A stretch of DNA of 64,000 nucleotides, from the NCBI RefSeq assembly GCF_001644665.1, contig NZ_CP011393.1, forward strand, positions 1,510,001-1,574,000. Direction: 5' to 3'. Shown here in pieces: positions 18,149-27,403 of this stretch. Numbering within the stretch: the stretch's first letter is position 1; each line of letters opens with the position of its first letter. Origin of the DNA: Fervidobacterium pennivorans (GTDB lineage Bacteria; Thermotogota; Thermotogae; Thermotogales; Fervidobacteriaceae). The notes under the pieces were generated by a model. It was given only the letters and a program-made list of their open reading frames with translations. It made no database searches and was not told the origin of the DNA. A program made the translations under genes and the position numbers.

Positions 18149-19675
18149 TTAGTAATCAACTGCCATGTGCATTATTCTTTCTTGCGTTGCTTCTTCCCTA
18201 TTGAGTTCGCCTACGATTCTTCCACCAGCCATGACATAAATTCTGTCACTCATTCCTAAGATTTCAGGTAATTCGGAGGAAATCATTATTATGCTCATCC
18301 CTTCTTCTTCTACCAACCTGTTCATAAGTGTGTATATTTCATACTTAGCGCCAACGTCAATACCACGTGTCGGTTCATCCAGGATAAGAAGTTTTGGCTT
18401 TACAAATAACCATTTTGCAACTGCAACCTTCTGCTGATTACCACCGCTGAGATTCATAACTTTTTGTTCCACCGTGGGTGTTTTTATGCGCAATGATTCC
18501 TTAAACCTTTCGGCTACTACGATTTCTTCGTTTTCATTTACGAAAAGACCGTTTTTGAGTTGTTTTAAGCCAGCTAAGGTGATGTTTGTCTTTACATCGA
18601 AATTTAAAATCAATCCTAAAGCTTTTCTATCTTCTGATAGGTATGCAAAACCTGATTTAATAGCCTCAGATGGCGATTTAAATTTTACCAATTCCCCATT
18701 GAAGTAGATTTCTCCTTCTACTATATATCCCAGAGGGTTTCCAAATAAGCTTAGTGCCAGCTCTGTCCTTCCGGCTCCCATCAAGCCGGCAATTCCGACA
18801 ATTTCGCCTTTTCTTACGTAGAAATTAGCTTCCTTGACTATATATCTGTTCAGTCTTGGGTCGTAAGCTTTCCAATTTCTCACTTCAAATATCTTCTCGC
18901 CAAATTTTCTCTTTTTTCTTTTTGGATAAATATCTTCTATTTCCCTACCAACCATATACCTCACTATATTACTTTCGGTGAACTGTGACCTGTCTTCCAG
19001 TCTTGCAACCATTTTTCCATCACGCAAAACAGTAATCGTATCTGCCACTTCTATGACTTCTTTAAGTTTGTGTGAAATAAGAATCGAGGTAATACCTCTT
19101 TTCTTCAGTTCTTTTATAATCCTTAGCAAGTTTTCGCTATCATCCTCATTTAGGGCAGATGTTGGCTCGTCCAATATTAGAAGCTTCACATTCTTACTAA
19201 GAGCTTTGGCTACTTCAACAATTTGTTGTAATCCAACACCTAAGTCTTTAACTTTTCTCGACGGATCTAAATCGGGACGTAGAGTATGAAGGATTTCTTT
19301 AGATTTAGCGATGGTCTCGTTCCAGTCAATAAATCTACCTTTCTTTATCTCGTGTCCCAAGAATATGTTTTCATAAACGGTAAGTTCAGGTATTAAGGCT
19401 AACTCTTGGAATATTGTCACTATACCTGCATTTTCACTGTCATGTATATTTCGGAAATGTCTTTCTTGTCCATCGAAAATTATCGTACCTTCATACTCCC
19501 CGTGTGGATAAAATCCACTCAGAATCTTCATAAGAGTTGATTTTCCAGAGCCGTTCTCACCCACCAAGCAGTGAATTTCTCCCCGGCGAACCTTAAAGTC
19601 CACGTTGTCAAGAGCTCGAACACCGGGAAATTCTTTTGTTATACCTTTCATTTCCAGAATAAAATCTTCTGCCAT
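18149..19675 (-). CDS. xylG: Sugar ABC transporter ATPase, XylG type
   Basis: 508 residues, two fused ABC cassettes. First: Walker A GENGSGKST, signature-like LGVGLQQIVEVAKAL, Walker B LLILDEPTSAL. Second: degenerate Walker A GLMGAGRTE, signature NLSGGNQQKVAVAKWL, Walker B LLILDEPTRGID. This tandem layout is typical of the CUT2 monosaccharide importers. GGAGGTGA SD 5 nt before ATG. Confidence 0.93.
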   Translation of the reverse strand: MAEDFILEMKGITKEFPGVRALDNVDFKVRRGEIHCLVGENGSGKSTLMKILSGFYPHGEYEGTIIFDGQERHFRNIHDSENAGIVTIFQELALIPELTVYENIFLGHEIKKGRFIDWNETIAKSKEILHTLRPDLDPSRKVKDLGVGLQQIVEVAKALSKNVKLLILDEPTSALNEDDSENLLRIIKELKKRGITSILISHKLKEVIEVADTITVLRDGKMVARLEDRSQFTESNIVRYMVGREIEDIYPKRKKRKFGEKIFEVRNWKAYDPRLNRYIVKEANFYVRKGEIVGIAGLMGAGRTELALSLFGNPLGYIVEGEIYFNGELVKFKSPSEAIKSGFAYLSEDRKALGLILNFDVKTNITLAGLKQLKNGLFVNENEEIVVAERFKESLRIKTPTVEQKVMNLSGGNQQKVAVAKWLFVKPKLLILDEPTRGIDVGAKYEIYTLMNRLVEEEGMSIIMISSELPEILGMSDRIYVMAGGRIVGELNREEATQERIMHMAVDY

Positions 19676-19721
19676 TAAATCACCTCCAAAAGCCTTTACA
19701 ACAATACTAAAGAATTTTTCT

Positions 19722-19757
19722 AAAAACTGGGTGGTGCTATTTCACACCACCCAGTTT
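19722..19757 (-). terminator. Attenuating terminator between xylF and xylG
   Basis: Thirteen-bp perfect stem AAACTGGGTGGTG/CACCACCCAGTTT with 8-nt loop, followed on the minus strand by TTTTT. It sits inside the operon after the binding-protein gene, which would make xylF mRNA more abundant than xylGH, a common arrangement for sugar ABC systems. Confidence 0.8.
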
Positions 19758-19782
19758 GATTTAGTTAAAGTCGCAAATTATC

Positions 19783-20871
19783 TTATTTCTTTGGCCAGAT
19801 AAAGTCCTTTTCAGAGTAGTAACCAGAATCAATAAGAATCTGTTTTACGTTGTCTTTTGTAACGACCTGAATTTCAGATTGTATAGCAGGTACTTTCTTC
19901 TTGCCATTGTCATAGACAGCTGTCGTTGTTGGCTTTTTTCCTTCTAATAGTAACTGCGCAGCATTTATGGCGTCTTTAACAAGGATTCTGACGTCTTTAA
20001 AAACAGTCATTGATTGCTTACCATCGATTATGTATTGCACTGATGCCTTCTCGGCATCCTGACCAGTGATGTAGTATTCCTTGACATCTTTATCTGCTCT
20101 AAATGCATCGGCAATAGCTCTTGCAGTTCCGTCGTTTGGAGCAAGAATGTAAACTGTTCCTTTATCGGCGGCTCTGGCTCTTGTGAGATCGTCTTCTGCC
20201 TTTCTCTTAGCAACGTTAAAGTCCCAGTTTGTGGTAATCTGACCAATTATTTTTGCCATCTCGTCTCTTGTAAGATTTTTCTTGTTCTGAACTTTTTGAG
20301 CTTCCGAAGAGTTGATTATCCTAAATGTGCCATCAGCAATCTTTGGTTGTAGGATTTCCCATGCGCCTTGGAAGAACAAGAAAGAGTTGTTATCAGAAAG
20401 AGCACCTGCGTAAAGGTAAAGTGGGTTATTCTTTGTCCCAGGTTTCACTTTTTCCACAAGGAACCTACCCATGGCTCTACCAACTTCTACACTGTCAAAT
20501 GTTACGTAGTAATCTACTGCTTCGGTGTTCATGATGAGCCTATCGTAAGAGATTACATAAACACCCGCTTTTTTAGCAAGCTCTGCTGATGCTGCAGCGG
20601 CAACCGCATCATGTGGACATATGATTAAAACTTTGATACCCTTTGCAATAAGTGCTTCTACATTTTCCCTTTCTTTTGCTGGCGAGCCTTGGCTGAATAA
20701 AATCTCAACGGAGTACTTCGTGGTCTTTAAAGCTTCTCTAAACCTGGTTTCATCCTGAACCCATCTTGGTTCTACGTTTGTTGGAAGTACAACTCCAACA
20801 TCAACCGCAAAATGCAATACCGAGGCAATCATAAGTGCTAAGAACACAGCTAAGAGTAACCACTTTTTCAT
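19783..20871 (-). CDS. xylF: Sugar ABC transporter substrate-binding protein, XylF type
   Basis: 362 residues. Signal peptide about 1-22 (KWLLLAVFLALMIASVLHFA). Periplasmic-binding-protein type I fold: VGVVLPTNVEPRW, LIAKGIKVLIICPHDA, VISYDRLI, YITGQDAEKASVQYI. This resembles the xylose/glucose/multi-monosaccharide binders; the actual ligand cannot be read off. GGGAGGGAG SD. First gene of the minus-strand xylFGH operon. Confidence 0.9.
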   Translation of the reverse strand: MKKWLLLAVFLALMIASVLHFAVDVGVVLPTNVEPRWVQDETRFREALKTTKYSVEILFSQGSPAKERENVEALIAKGIKVLIICPHDAVAAAASAELAKKAGVYVISYDRLIMNTEAVDYYVTFDSVEVGRAMGRFLVEKVKPGTKNNPLYLYAGALSDNNSFLFFQGAWEILQPKIADGTFRIINSSEAQKVQNKKNLTRDEMAKIIGQITTNWDFNVAKRKAEDDLTRARAADKGTVYILAPNDGTARAIADAFRADKDVKEYYITGQDAEKASVQYIIDGKQSMTVFKDVRILVKDAINAAQLLLEGKKPTTTAVYDNGKKKVPAIQSEIQVVTKDNVKQILIDSGYYSEKDFIWPKK

Positions 20872-20903
20872 AGGTCTCCCTCCCTAAAGTAATGTGTTTT
20901 TGC

Positions 20904-20935
20904 GGGTGTGACCACCCTCGACGCAGAGTATAACA
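20904..20935 (-). promoter_or_regulatory. xylF promoter (extended -10) and candidate operator
   Basis: Reading the minus strand, TG-T-TATACT at 20935-20927 is an extended -10 about 55 bp before the xylF ATG. Just downstream, GGGTG-TGAC-CACCC at 20904-20917 is a perfect 5-bp-arm inverted repeat placed where a repressor would block transcription; the adjacent ROK regulator is the obvious candidate ligand. Confidence 0.5.
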
Positions 20936-21137
20936 TACATACCCTATGAAAACATAATTCACCTATCTTTTCAAAATATTTCTTTCAGAAAGAAAAAAAT
21001 AACCTGTGAGAAGAATCCTTTTGATTACTTATTTTTTCATTTATTTTCATTAAATTTCACATAGCGTTATCAATCATTCTGTTAGAACAACGATGAGTGC
21101 AATTCTTGGGACATATAAGTTTTAATTTGTCAAATGG

Positions 21138-21169
21138 ATAGTATAATACTATTAGTCTGACTGACTAAT
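21138..21169 (+). promoter_or_regulatory. Promoter embedded in two palindromes before the GlmL-like gene
   Basis: ATAGTAT-A-ATACTAT (21138-21152) is a perfect palindrome containing TATAAT at 21142-21147. It runs directly into ATTAGTC-N5-GACTAAT (21151-21169), a second perfect 7-bp-arm inverted repeat. Their position over the -10 and start of transcription suggests operator sites. The rest of 20936-21137 is AT-rich with nothing I can name. Confidence 0.5.
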
Positions 21170-21199
21170 TTGTGAGAACACTATCTGGAGGGATAGGTT

Positions 21200-22555
21200 A
21201 TGAAAATCGACTTATTGTTTGCGGAAATTGGTTCAACAACAACGGTTCTAACGGCTTTTCATTTTGGCTTTAAGCCGAAAGTAGTAGCCCAGGCGGAACA
21301 TTGGACCACGGTTAACGAAGGTGATGTGACGATAGGTATAGAACGAGCTCTTAAGAAGATTAAAGAACAACTCGGTGAAGATATCAGTTGGGAAAAGTTC
21401 GCAGCAACAAGCAGTGCTGCAGGTGGGTTGAAAATGACTGTTCACGGACTTGTTTACGATATGACAGTGCGAGCAGCAAAGGAGGCAGCACTTGGTGCAG
21501 GAGCGGTTATTAAGTATGTAACAGCTGGAAAAATGGATGAGTTTCATTTAAAAAAGGTAGAGTCCATACAACCTAAGTTGATTCTTTTGGCTGGTGGAGT
21601 TGATTATGGTGAAAGTGAAACAGTTATACATAATGCCAAGATGTTAGCTAAATTGCCACTTGATGTACCTATTGTTTACGCGGGAAATGTCGCAGCAGCT
21701 GAGCAAGTAGAATTCATACTAACAAATGCGGGTAAAAAAGTCTACGTTACTGAGAATGTCTACCCAAGGATTGATTATCTCAACGTAGAACCAACAAGAA
21801 ACGTAATAAAGGAAGTGTTCGCTGAACATATTGTAAAGGCTCCTGGAATGGATAAGATAAAAGATATGGTGAACTACGAAATCATTCCAACTCCCGCTGC
21901 GGTTATGATAACAACAGAGCTTGCCTATGAACATTTTGGTGATTGTTTAACGATAGATATCGGTGGTGCAACAACGGATGTAGATTCTGTCACTGATGGC
22001 TCTCCAGAAATCCAGGAGATGCTCATTTCTCCTGAACCTTTTGCAAAAAGGACCGTTGAAGGCGATTTGGGACTATACGTAAACGCACACAACGTTATCG
22101 AGATGATTGGTGAGGAGAATTTAAGAAAGCAATTTGAAGATTATGATGAGCTTGTCACAAGAATAAGTCCATATCCTGCAACTGAGCGCGATGAATATTT
22201 CATCAGCAAGCTGGCAACGTTCTGTGCTCAGCAAGGGTTGAGAAGGCATGCGGGAAGCAAAAAACATCTTTACACTCCAACAGGTAGAAAAACTGTAGCT
22301 GAAGGAAAAGATTTGACCGCTGTGCGTGTTATCTTTGGCACGGGTGGATTTCTATCAAGGTCTAAGTACGCAAAGGAAGTTTTGGAAAGTTTGAAACATC
22401 TTTCAAAACTGCACCCGATGGAGTTATTACCGTCGGAAGAGGTAAGGTTGTACAGAGATAAACACTACATATTTGCCGCAATAGGACTTATTGCGAGTAA
22501 AATAGATAAAGATATAGCAAAGCAACTTCTTGAGATGGATGTTGAAACATATTAA
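21200..22555 (+). CDS. GlmL/MutL-family ATPase (B12-mutase accessory/reactivase)
   Basis: 451 residues. Actin-like ATPase family with FAEIGSTTTVLTAF (first phosphate loop), SSAAGGLKMTVHGLV, LLAGGVDYGE, IDIGGATTDVDSV (second phosphate loop) and FGTGGFL. These match the family of GlmL (glutamate mutase accessory protein) and related factors beside B12-dependent aminomutases. No mutase is adjacent; the window's OraSE ornithine mutase is about 25 kb downstream and is the plausible client. SD GGAGGG 8 nt before ATG. It precedes a Nudix gene by 18 bp. Confidence 0.82.
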   Translation: MKIDLLFAEIGSTTTVLTAFHFGFKPKVVAQAEHWTTVNEGDVTIGIERALKKIKEQLGEDISWEKFAATSSAAGGLKMTVHGLVYDMTVRAAKEAALGAGAVIKYVTAGKMDEFHLKKVESIQPKLILLAGGVDYGESETVIHNAKMLAKLPLDVPIVYAGNVAAAEQVEFILTNAGKKVYVTENVYPRIDYLNVEPTRNVIKEVFAEHIVKAPGMDKIKDMVNYEIIPTPAAVMITTELAYEHFGDCLTIDIGGATTDVDSVTDGSPEIQEMLISPEPFAKRTVEGDLGLYVNAHNVIEMIGEENLRKQFEDYDELVTRISPYPATERDEYFISKLATFCAQQGLRRHAGSKKHLYTPTGRKTVAEGKDLTAVRVIFGTGGFLSRSKYAKEVLESLKHLSKLHPMELLPSEEVRLYRDKHYIFAAIGLIASKIDKDIAKQLLEMDVETY

Positions 22556-22573
22556 GAGGAGGAGAGAACAATC

Positions 22574-23176
22574 ATGAGCACTGCTGAAAACAACGCTATG
22601 AAAGAAAAAGTACTTGTTATAAAAACAGAAGAAGTCGAAGGTTTGTGCAAAGGTCGAACAGGTGTTGTGGAAGTTCCTCAGGAAGAGTTTTTTAGTGTGC
22701 TAAAAAATGGATTTTTTGTTGAACGAGAAATAGCAGAATACGACGAAACGACAAGGCAAGTGATTCCATACATTGTTCTGAAAGAAAGAGATGAATATAT
22801 ATTCTTTAGGCGAACTGCGAACCAAACAGAAAAAAGGCTCCATAACCTGATTACACTTGGAGTTGGGGGACACCTGAATATAGAAGATTCACAGGACCCA
22901 ATTGAGTGTTTGGAAAAAGGGTTAAGAAGAGAGTTGTCAGAAGAAGTCGATGTTGAAGTGAAATCACTGAACTATGTAGGTTTAATAAACGAGATAGAGA
23001 ATCCTGTGAGTCGCGTTCATGTTGGTGTGCTCTATATTGCAGACGTTAAATACAATGGGATAGTCGAGAAGGAGAATTTCGTAGAAATGAGGTCGAAAAG
23101 GTTAAAAGATTACATTGGGGAGATGGAAGGATGGGCAAAGGTGGTAGCATTATACTTAGAACGTTCGCAAAGTTGA
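22574..23176 (+). CDS. Nudix-like protein
   Basis: 200 residues, GAGGAGGAGAG SD. A Nudix-like stretch lies at about 97-125: GVGGHLN followed by GLRRELSEEVDV, which keeps the catalytic REUxEE but has Asp where the Nudix box has Gly (EExGU), and the spacing between the first Gly and REL is longer than usual. The N-terminal 60 residues are unassigned. Substrate unknown. It overlaps ispE by 46 bp and follows the GlmL-like gene, so the three are probably one transcript. Confidence 0.72.
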   Translation: MSTAENNAMKEKVLVIKTEEVEGLCKGRTGVVEVPQEEFFSVLKNGFFVEREIAEYDETTRQVIPYIVLKERDEYIFFRRTANQTEKRLHNLITLGVGGHLNIEDSQDPIECLEKGLRRELSEEVDVEVKSLNYVGLINEIENPVSRVHVGVLYIADVKYNGIVEKENFVEMRSKRLKDYIGEMEGWAKVVALYLERSQS

Positions 23177-23940
23177 ACCTTTGCCTGGATGTTTTGAGAA
23201 AAAGAGAAGATGGTTACCACGAAATAGATTCGTTGTTTCAAACGATTTCGCTTTTTGATAGGATGACCGTCAAAATAACACACGGAGATGGGCGCCTGAA
23301 GTTAGAATCAAACGTGGAAATTGAAAACAACATAATTGAAAGAATCTGGAGACTGGTTAAAATAAATAACTATGACGCATACGTCTTGCTTGAGAAGAAT
23401 ATACCTATCGGTGCAGGACTTGGAGGTGGTAGTAGCAACGCTGCGGGATTTTTGATGGCTTTAAAAGCTTTAGGGCTTATAAGTGAAATGGATGCCTTTG
23501 AATTGGCAAAATCGGTAGGTAGCGATGTGCCTTTCTTTTTATATGGTGGTACTGCAATCGTTTCAGGCAGGGGGGAAATAATCGAAAAGGTCGAACCACT
23601 TGAAGGTTTCAACGTAGATGTGTATTTTCCTGGTTTTTCAATATCAACAAAAGAGGCTTACGGAAAGTTGAGAGCAGAATGGTTTGGAAAAGCCCCGATG
23701 AAAGCAATTGAACTATACGAAGCTTATCGTTCCAAAGATTTGGAAAAGATAAAGTCAGGAACCTACAATATCTTCGAGAAAGTTATCCCTGAGGATTTGT
23801 TAGACAAGATAGAAGTGCTAAGAAGTGAAAACCCTGCAGCACTTACAGGTTCTGGAAGCGCTTACTTTGTTTTGACACCACATGGTAAGCACCACTTCAC
23901 TAAGAAAGGAGTGAAGATTGATGCCTTTGAGGAAAATTAG
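23131..23940 (+). CDS. ispE: 4-diphosphocytidyl-2-C-methyl-D-erythritol kinase
   Basis: 269 residues. GHMP kinase of the MEP isoprenoid pathway. Motifs: AKLNLCLDVLRKREDGYHEIDSLFQTI in the N-terminal part, the GHMP loop PIGAGLGGGSSNAAG near 92, SVGSDVPFFLYGG and LTGSGSAYFVL. Start ATG 23131 has GGAGATGGAAGG before it and overlaps the Nudix gene; its end overlaps the Lon-like gene by 20 bp. Confidence 0.93.
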   Translation: MGKGGSIILRTFAKLNLCLDVLRKREDGYHEIDSLFQTISLFDRMTVKITHGDGRLKLESNVEIENNIIERIWRLVKINNYDAYVLLEKNIPIGAGLGGGSSNAAGFLMALKALGLISEMDAFELAKSVGSDVPFFLYGGTAIVSGRGEIIEKVEPLEGFNVDVYFPGFSISTKEAYGKLRAEWFGKAPMKAIELYEAYRSKDLEKIKSGTYNIFEKVIPEDLLDKIEVLRSENPAALTGSGSAYFVLTPHGKHHFTKKGVKIDAFEEN

Positions 23941-26302
23941 ATGGGAAGAACTGGTTGTAGATAAACGTATAATTCCACAGATAGAATCTACCGAAGAAGT
24001 TAAGAAAACGCAGTCTTTCATAGGTCGTGAAAGGGCTGTGAAGGCTTTGCGTTTTGGATTGGACATGGACAAGGATGGATACAATGTCTTTGTCGTTGGG
24101 CTACCTGGTACTGGTAGAAAGACCTTTGTCAAACATTTTGTTACCGAATATGCCCAGAAAAAACCCGTGCCGTCAGATGTTGCTTACGTAATGAATTTTG
24201 ATGACCCACAGAAGGCAGATACACTCTTCCTGCCTGCAGGAAAGGGCGCTGAGTTCAAAAAAGATATGGAAAAACTTGTGGAAAACTTAACGGAAAAGAT
24301 TTCAAAGGTCTTTGAGGGAGAAGATTACAAAGCACGGAGAAGAGAGATAGATGAAGAATTCGAAAGCGAACAGGAACGTATAACGAAAGATTTGGTTGAA
24401 AAAGCACAGACATTGGGTTTTTTGATTAAGTTTACACAAACCGGTGTGAATTACTACCCTGTTATCAATGGCAAGGTCTTGAAGGAGGAAGAATTTACAG
24501 CTCTGAGCGAAGATGAAAAAAGAAAGATAGAAGAAAATGAAAAGAAAGTTCAATTATTAATTGAAGCAGCTGTGGAAAATGTGCGTAAACTTGAGAGCCT
24601 GTACAAAGAGCGTGTAAAAGATTTAAATCGATACGCGTTGTTGTTCGCTACGGAAGAGTTTTTCTCCGTAATTGAAGAAAAGTACCCGTTTAGTGATGTG
24701 AGGGAGTTTATACATAAAATCAAAGAGGACATAATAGAAAAAGTTAGTTCAACAAAAAAGCTTGCGGACCTCGAATATTATTTCAGAAGAGCTTACAGTG
24801 TGAATCTTGTGGTTGATAATTCTGATTTGAATTGTGCACCTGTGGTTTTCGAAGACACACCAACGTATCATAACCTGTTCGGAAAAATCGAGTATATTGA
24901 GCGCGAAGGAATGCTATATACAGACTTCAATATGATTCGTCCAGGGTCGTTACACAAGGCAAACGGGGGTTTTTTGATTGTTGATGCGAGGGAACTGCTC
25001 GTGCATCCGTTTGTATGGGACAGACTGAAGAAAATCCTTTTTTCAAAACAGCTTGAGGTCGAGAACATCGATACAGCATACGGTTATTCAACGATAGCAA
25101 CTTTGAAAACGGAACCTATACCGCTGAAAGTTAAAGTGATACTCATAGGAACACCCGAGATATATGAACTATTACATGAATACGACCCAGATTTTGAAAA
25201 GCTATTCAAAGTCAAAGTGGAAATGGATTGGGAGCTCGATGCTACTGTTGAAAACATCTCGGACCTGGTAGCTTTCATTACTGATTACACTCGCGAAAGA
25301 GAACTTTTACCTGTGAGAAGAGGTGCAATAGAAAAAGTAATCTGGTATTCGGCGAGACTATCTGGTGATAGAACAAAACTTTCAATGAGACTTGGCGCAT
25401 TAATCGACCTTTTGGAAGAGGCGAACTTTTTTGCCACAAAGAGGAATTCTAGGTATATTGAATACGAAGACGTGGCACGTGCTTTAAAAGAACGAGAGGA
25501 CCGGTTGAAGCTTGTTGTGGAAAAATACGATGAGATGTTTCGAAAAGAGGAACTCATGATAGACGTATCTGGCAAAGTTGTAGGGCAGGTGAATGGGTTA
25601 ACTGTAATGAACTTTGGTGATTTTGAATTCGGTTTGCCAGTAAGGATAACAGCAAAGACATATCTTGGTAGTTCTGGTATTTTGGATATTCAAAGAGAGG
25701 CTGATTTGAGTGGTCAGATACACAGCAAGGCTGTAATGATTTTAACAGGATATTTAGGTAGTAAATATGCCAAGAAAGTGCCTTTTTCGATAGGTGTTTC
25801 AATTTCTTTTGAACAGGTTTATGGGTATGTCGAAGGTGACAGTGCATCTCTTGCTGAAGTTTTAGCAATTATCTCAGCGATTTCCAAAATACCATTAAAG
25901 CAAAACATAGCGGTTACAGGATCGATAAACCAACATGGGCACGTTCAACCAGTTGGTGGCGTTACTGAGAAAGTGGAGGGTTTTTACCGTATTTGCAAAA
26001 TAAAAGGGCTCACAGGTAATCAAGGAGTTATTATACCAAAGGCGAATGTAAGAAACTTGGTCTTGTCTGATGAAGTGCTTGAGGCGGTAAAAAATGGACT
26101 TTTCCACATCTGGACCGTCGATGATGTGGACGAAGCAATCGAGTTGATGACCGACATGAAAGCAGGAATTATGAACAAAAACTACGAATATCCGCGCGGT
26201 ACGGTGAATTATTACGTTGTTCAAGCCCTTAAACGCTCTCACGATATAGCTGAAGGGAAAGGCAAAGAGAAAAAGACTAAGAAAAAACGAGAAAGAATGT
26301 AA
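23921..26302 (+). CDS. Lon-like ATP-dependent protease (AAA_32/LonB-type)
   Basis: 793 residues from ATG 23921 with AAAGGAG upstream. N-terminal AAA region with Walker A GLPGTGRKT near 49, a long coiled-coil insertion about 110-290 (many E/K), Walker B-like GGFLIVDARELL near 347, then a C-terminal Lon protease domain: GDSASLAEVLAIISAIS with the catalytic Ser, IAVTGSINQHGHVQPVGGVTEKVEGF with the catalytic Lys. Last residues are Lys-rich. This is the Lon-related family typified by YcbZ rather than canonical Lon; degradation of cytosolic proteins is expected. Confidence 0.88.
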   Translation: MPLRKIRWEELVVDKRIIPQIESTEEVKKTQSFIGRERAVKALRFGLDMDKDGYNVFVVGLPGTGRKTFVKHFVTEYAQKKPVPSDVAYVMNFDDPQKADTLFLPAGKGAEFKKDMEKLVENLTEKISKVFEGEDYKARRREIDEEFESEQERITKDLVEKAQTLGFLIKFTQTGVNYYPVINGKVLKEEEFTALSEDEKRKIEENEKKVQLLIEAAVENVRKLESLYKERVKDLNRYALLFATEEFFSVIEEKYPFSDVREFIHKIKEDIIEKVSSTKKLADLEYYFRRAYSVNLVVDNSDLNCAPVVFEDTPTYHNLFGKIEYIEREGMLYTDFNMIRPGSLHKANGGFLIVDARELLVHPFVWDRLKKILFSKQLEVENIDTAYGYSTIATLKTEPIPLKVKVILIGTPEIYELLHEYDPDFEKLFKVKVEMDWELDATVENISDLVAFITDYTRERELLPVRRGAIEKVIWYSARLSGDRTKLSMRLGALIDLLEEANFFATKRNSRYIEYEDVARALKEREDRLKLVVEKYDEMFRKEELMIDVSGKVVGQVNGLTVMNFGDFEFGLPVRITAKTYLGSSGILDIQREADLSGQIHSKAVMILTGYLGSKYAKKVPFSIGVSISFEQVYGYVEGDSASLAEVLAIISAISKIPLKQNIAVTGSINQHGHVQPVGGVTEKVEGFYRICKIKGLTGNQGVIIPKANVRNLVLSDEVLEAVKNGLFHIWTVDDVDEAIELMTDMKAGIMNKNYEYPRGTVNYYVVQALKRSHDIAEGKGKEKKTKKKRERM

Positions 26303-26355
26303 AATGTTTTAAAAAAGCTGATAATATGGGATTAGGTAGACTATTGTAAGATTTG

Positions 26356-26364
26356 TGGTATAAT
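26356..26364 (+). promoter_or_regulatory. Extended -10 promoter for pfkA
   Basis: TG-G-TATAAT at 26356-26364, 56 bp before the pfkA start; a loose -35 (TAGAC at 26337) is about 17 bp upstream. Confidence 0.55.
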
Positions 26365-26419
26365 TCTCCTTGTCTTGATACGAAGTGGAAAACCCTTTTT
26401 TAAGGAGGAGGCGGTCAAG

Positions 26420-27379
26420 TTGAAGAGGATAGCAGTGATGACAAGTGGAGGAGATTCTCCAGGAATGAATGCCGCTATCAGGGCTGTTGTAAGATATGGT
26501 ATCAAGTCCGGTTTGGAAGTTTATGGAATTAAACGCGGATATGCGGGACTTCTTGATGAAGATATCGAACCGATGACGTTTGCATCCGTTGGTGGCATTA
26601 TGGAAAAGGGTGGAACGATTTTGAGAACGAGTAGATGTCCAGAATTTGTTAGGAAAGAGACAAGGGCGGAAGCGGCAAAAATTCTAAAAAAACACGGTAT
26701 TGAAGGTTTGGTTGTTATTGGTGGTGAGGGTAGTCTACATGGTGCGATGTTCTTGGAAGAAGAGCAGAAGATACCTGTCGTTGGAATACCTGGAACAATA
26801 GACAACGATATCGCCATGACTGATATGAGTATAGGTGTAGATACCTGTCTCAACACGGTTGTTGATGCTATACAAAAATTAAAAGACACTGCCAGCTCAC
26901 ATGAAAGAGCTTTTATAGTTGAGGTCATGGGTAGGTCTTCGGGTTATATCGCAACGGTAAGTGGTTTAGTAACTGGTGCAGAGGCAGTAATCATTCCAGA
27001 GGTTCCAGTGAATTACGAAGAATTGGCGAATAAATTACTGGAGGAAAGGGCAAGAGGGAAGATTAACTGTATAGTTGTTGTTGCAGAAGGTGCGGCGAGT
27101 GCATACACCGTTGCAAGACACTTAGAACACAGAATAGGATACGAAACAAGAATAACTATACTAGGTCACATCCAGCGTGGAGGTTCTCCAACAGCGTTCG
27201 ATAGGCTCCTTGCTTCAAGGATGGGAGTGGCAGCTGTTGATGCTTTGATGCGTGGAGAGAGTGGAGTTATGACAGCACTCCAAGGAGGAAAGATAACAAC
27301 GGTCAAGCTTGACGAGGTGTTGAAAGAAAAGAAGAGACTCGATATGGAATTAGTAAAGCTTGCTGGGATACTTTCATAA
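26420..27379 (+). CDS. pfkA: 6-phosphofructokinase, ATP type
   Basis: 319 residues from TTG 26420, 8 nt after GGAGG; the frame's earlier ATG 26375 would add 15 residues ahead of the conserved [21 protein letters not shown] start. Phosphorylates fructose-6-P in glycolysis. Motifs: [30 protein letters not shown] (catalytic Asp), [24 protein letters not shown]. The GGEGS loop keeps Gly where PPi-dependent enzymes have Asp, so ATP use is likely; the metal-binding Asp of GGDGS is Glu here. Confidence 0.93.
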   Translation: MKRIAVMTSGGDSPGMNAAIRAVVRYGIKSGLEVYGIKRGYAGLLDEDIEPMTFASVGGIMEKGGTILRTSRCPEFVRKETRAEAAKILKKHGIEGLVVIGGEGSLHGAMFLEEEQKIPVVGIPGTIDNDIAMTDMSIGVDTCLNTVVDAIQKLKDTASSHERAFIVEVMGRSSGYIATVSGLVTGAEAVIIPEVPVNYEELANKLLEERARGKINCIVVVAEGAASAYTVARHLEHRIGYETRITILGHIQRGGSPTAFDRLLASRMGVAAVDALMRGESGVMTALQGGKITTVKLDEVLKEKKRLDMELVKLAGILS

Positions 27380-27403
27380 AAATGGCGGACAGAAGGTGTA
27401 ACT

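Noticed and set aside
26640-26760. pfkA as a pyrophosphate-dependent enzyme because of the altered GGEGS loop
   Set aside because: PPi enzymes carry GGDD at this site; the Gly that admits ATP is retained, and length fits the ATP type.
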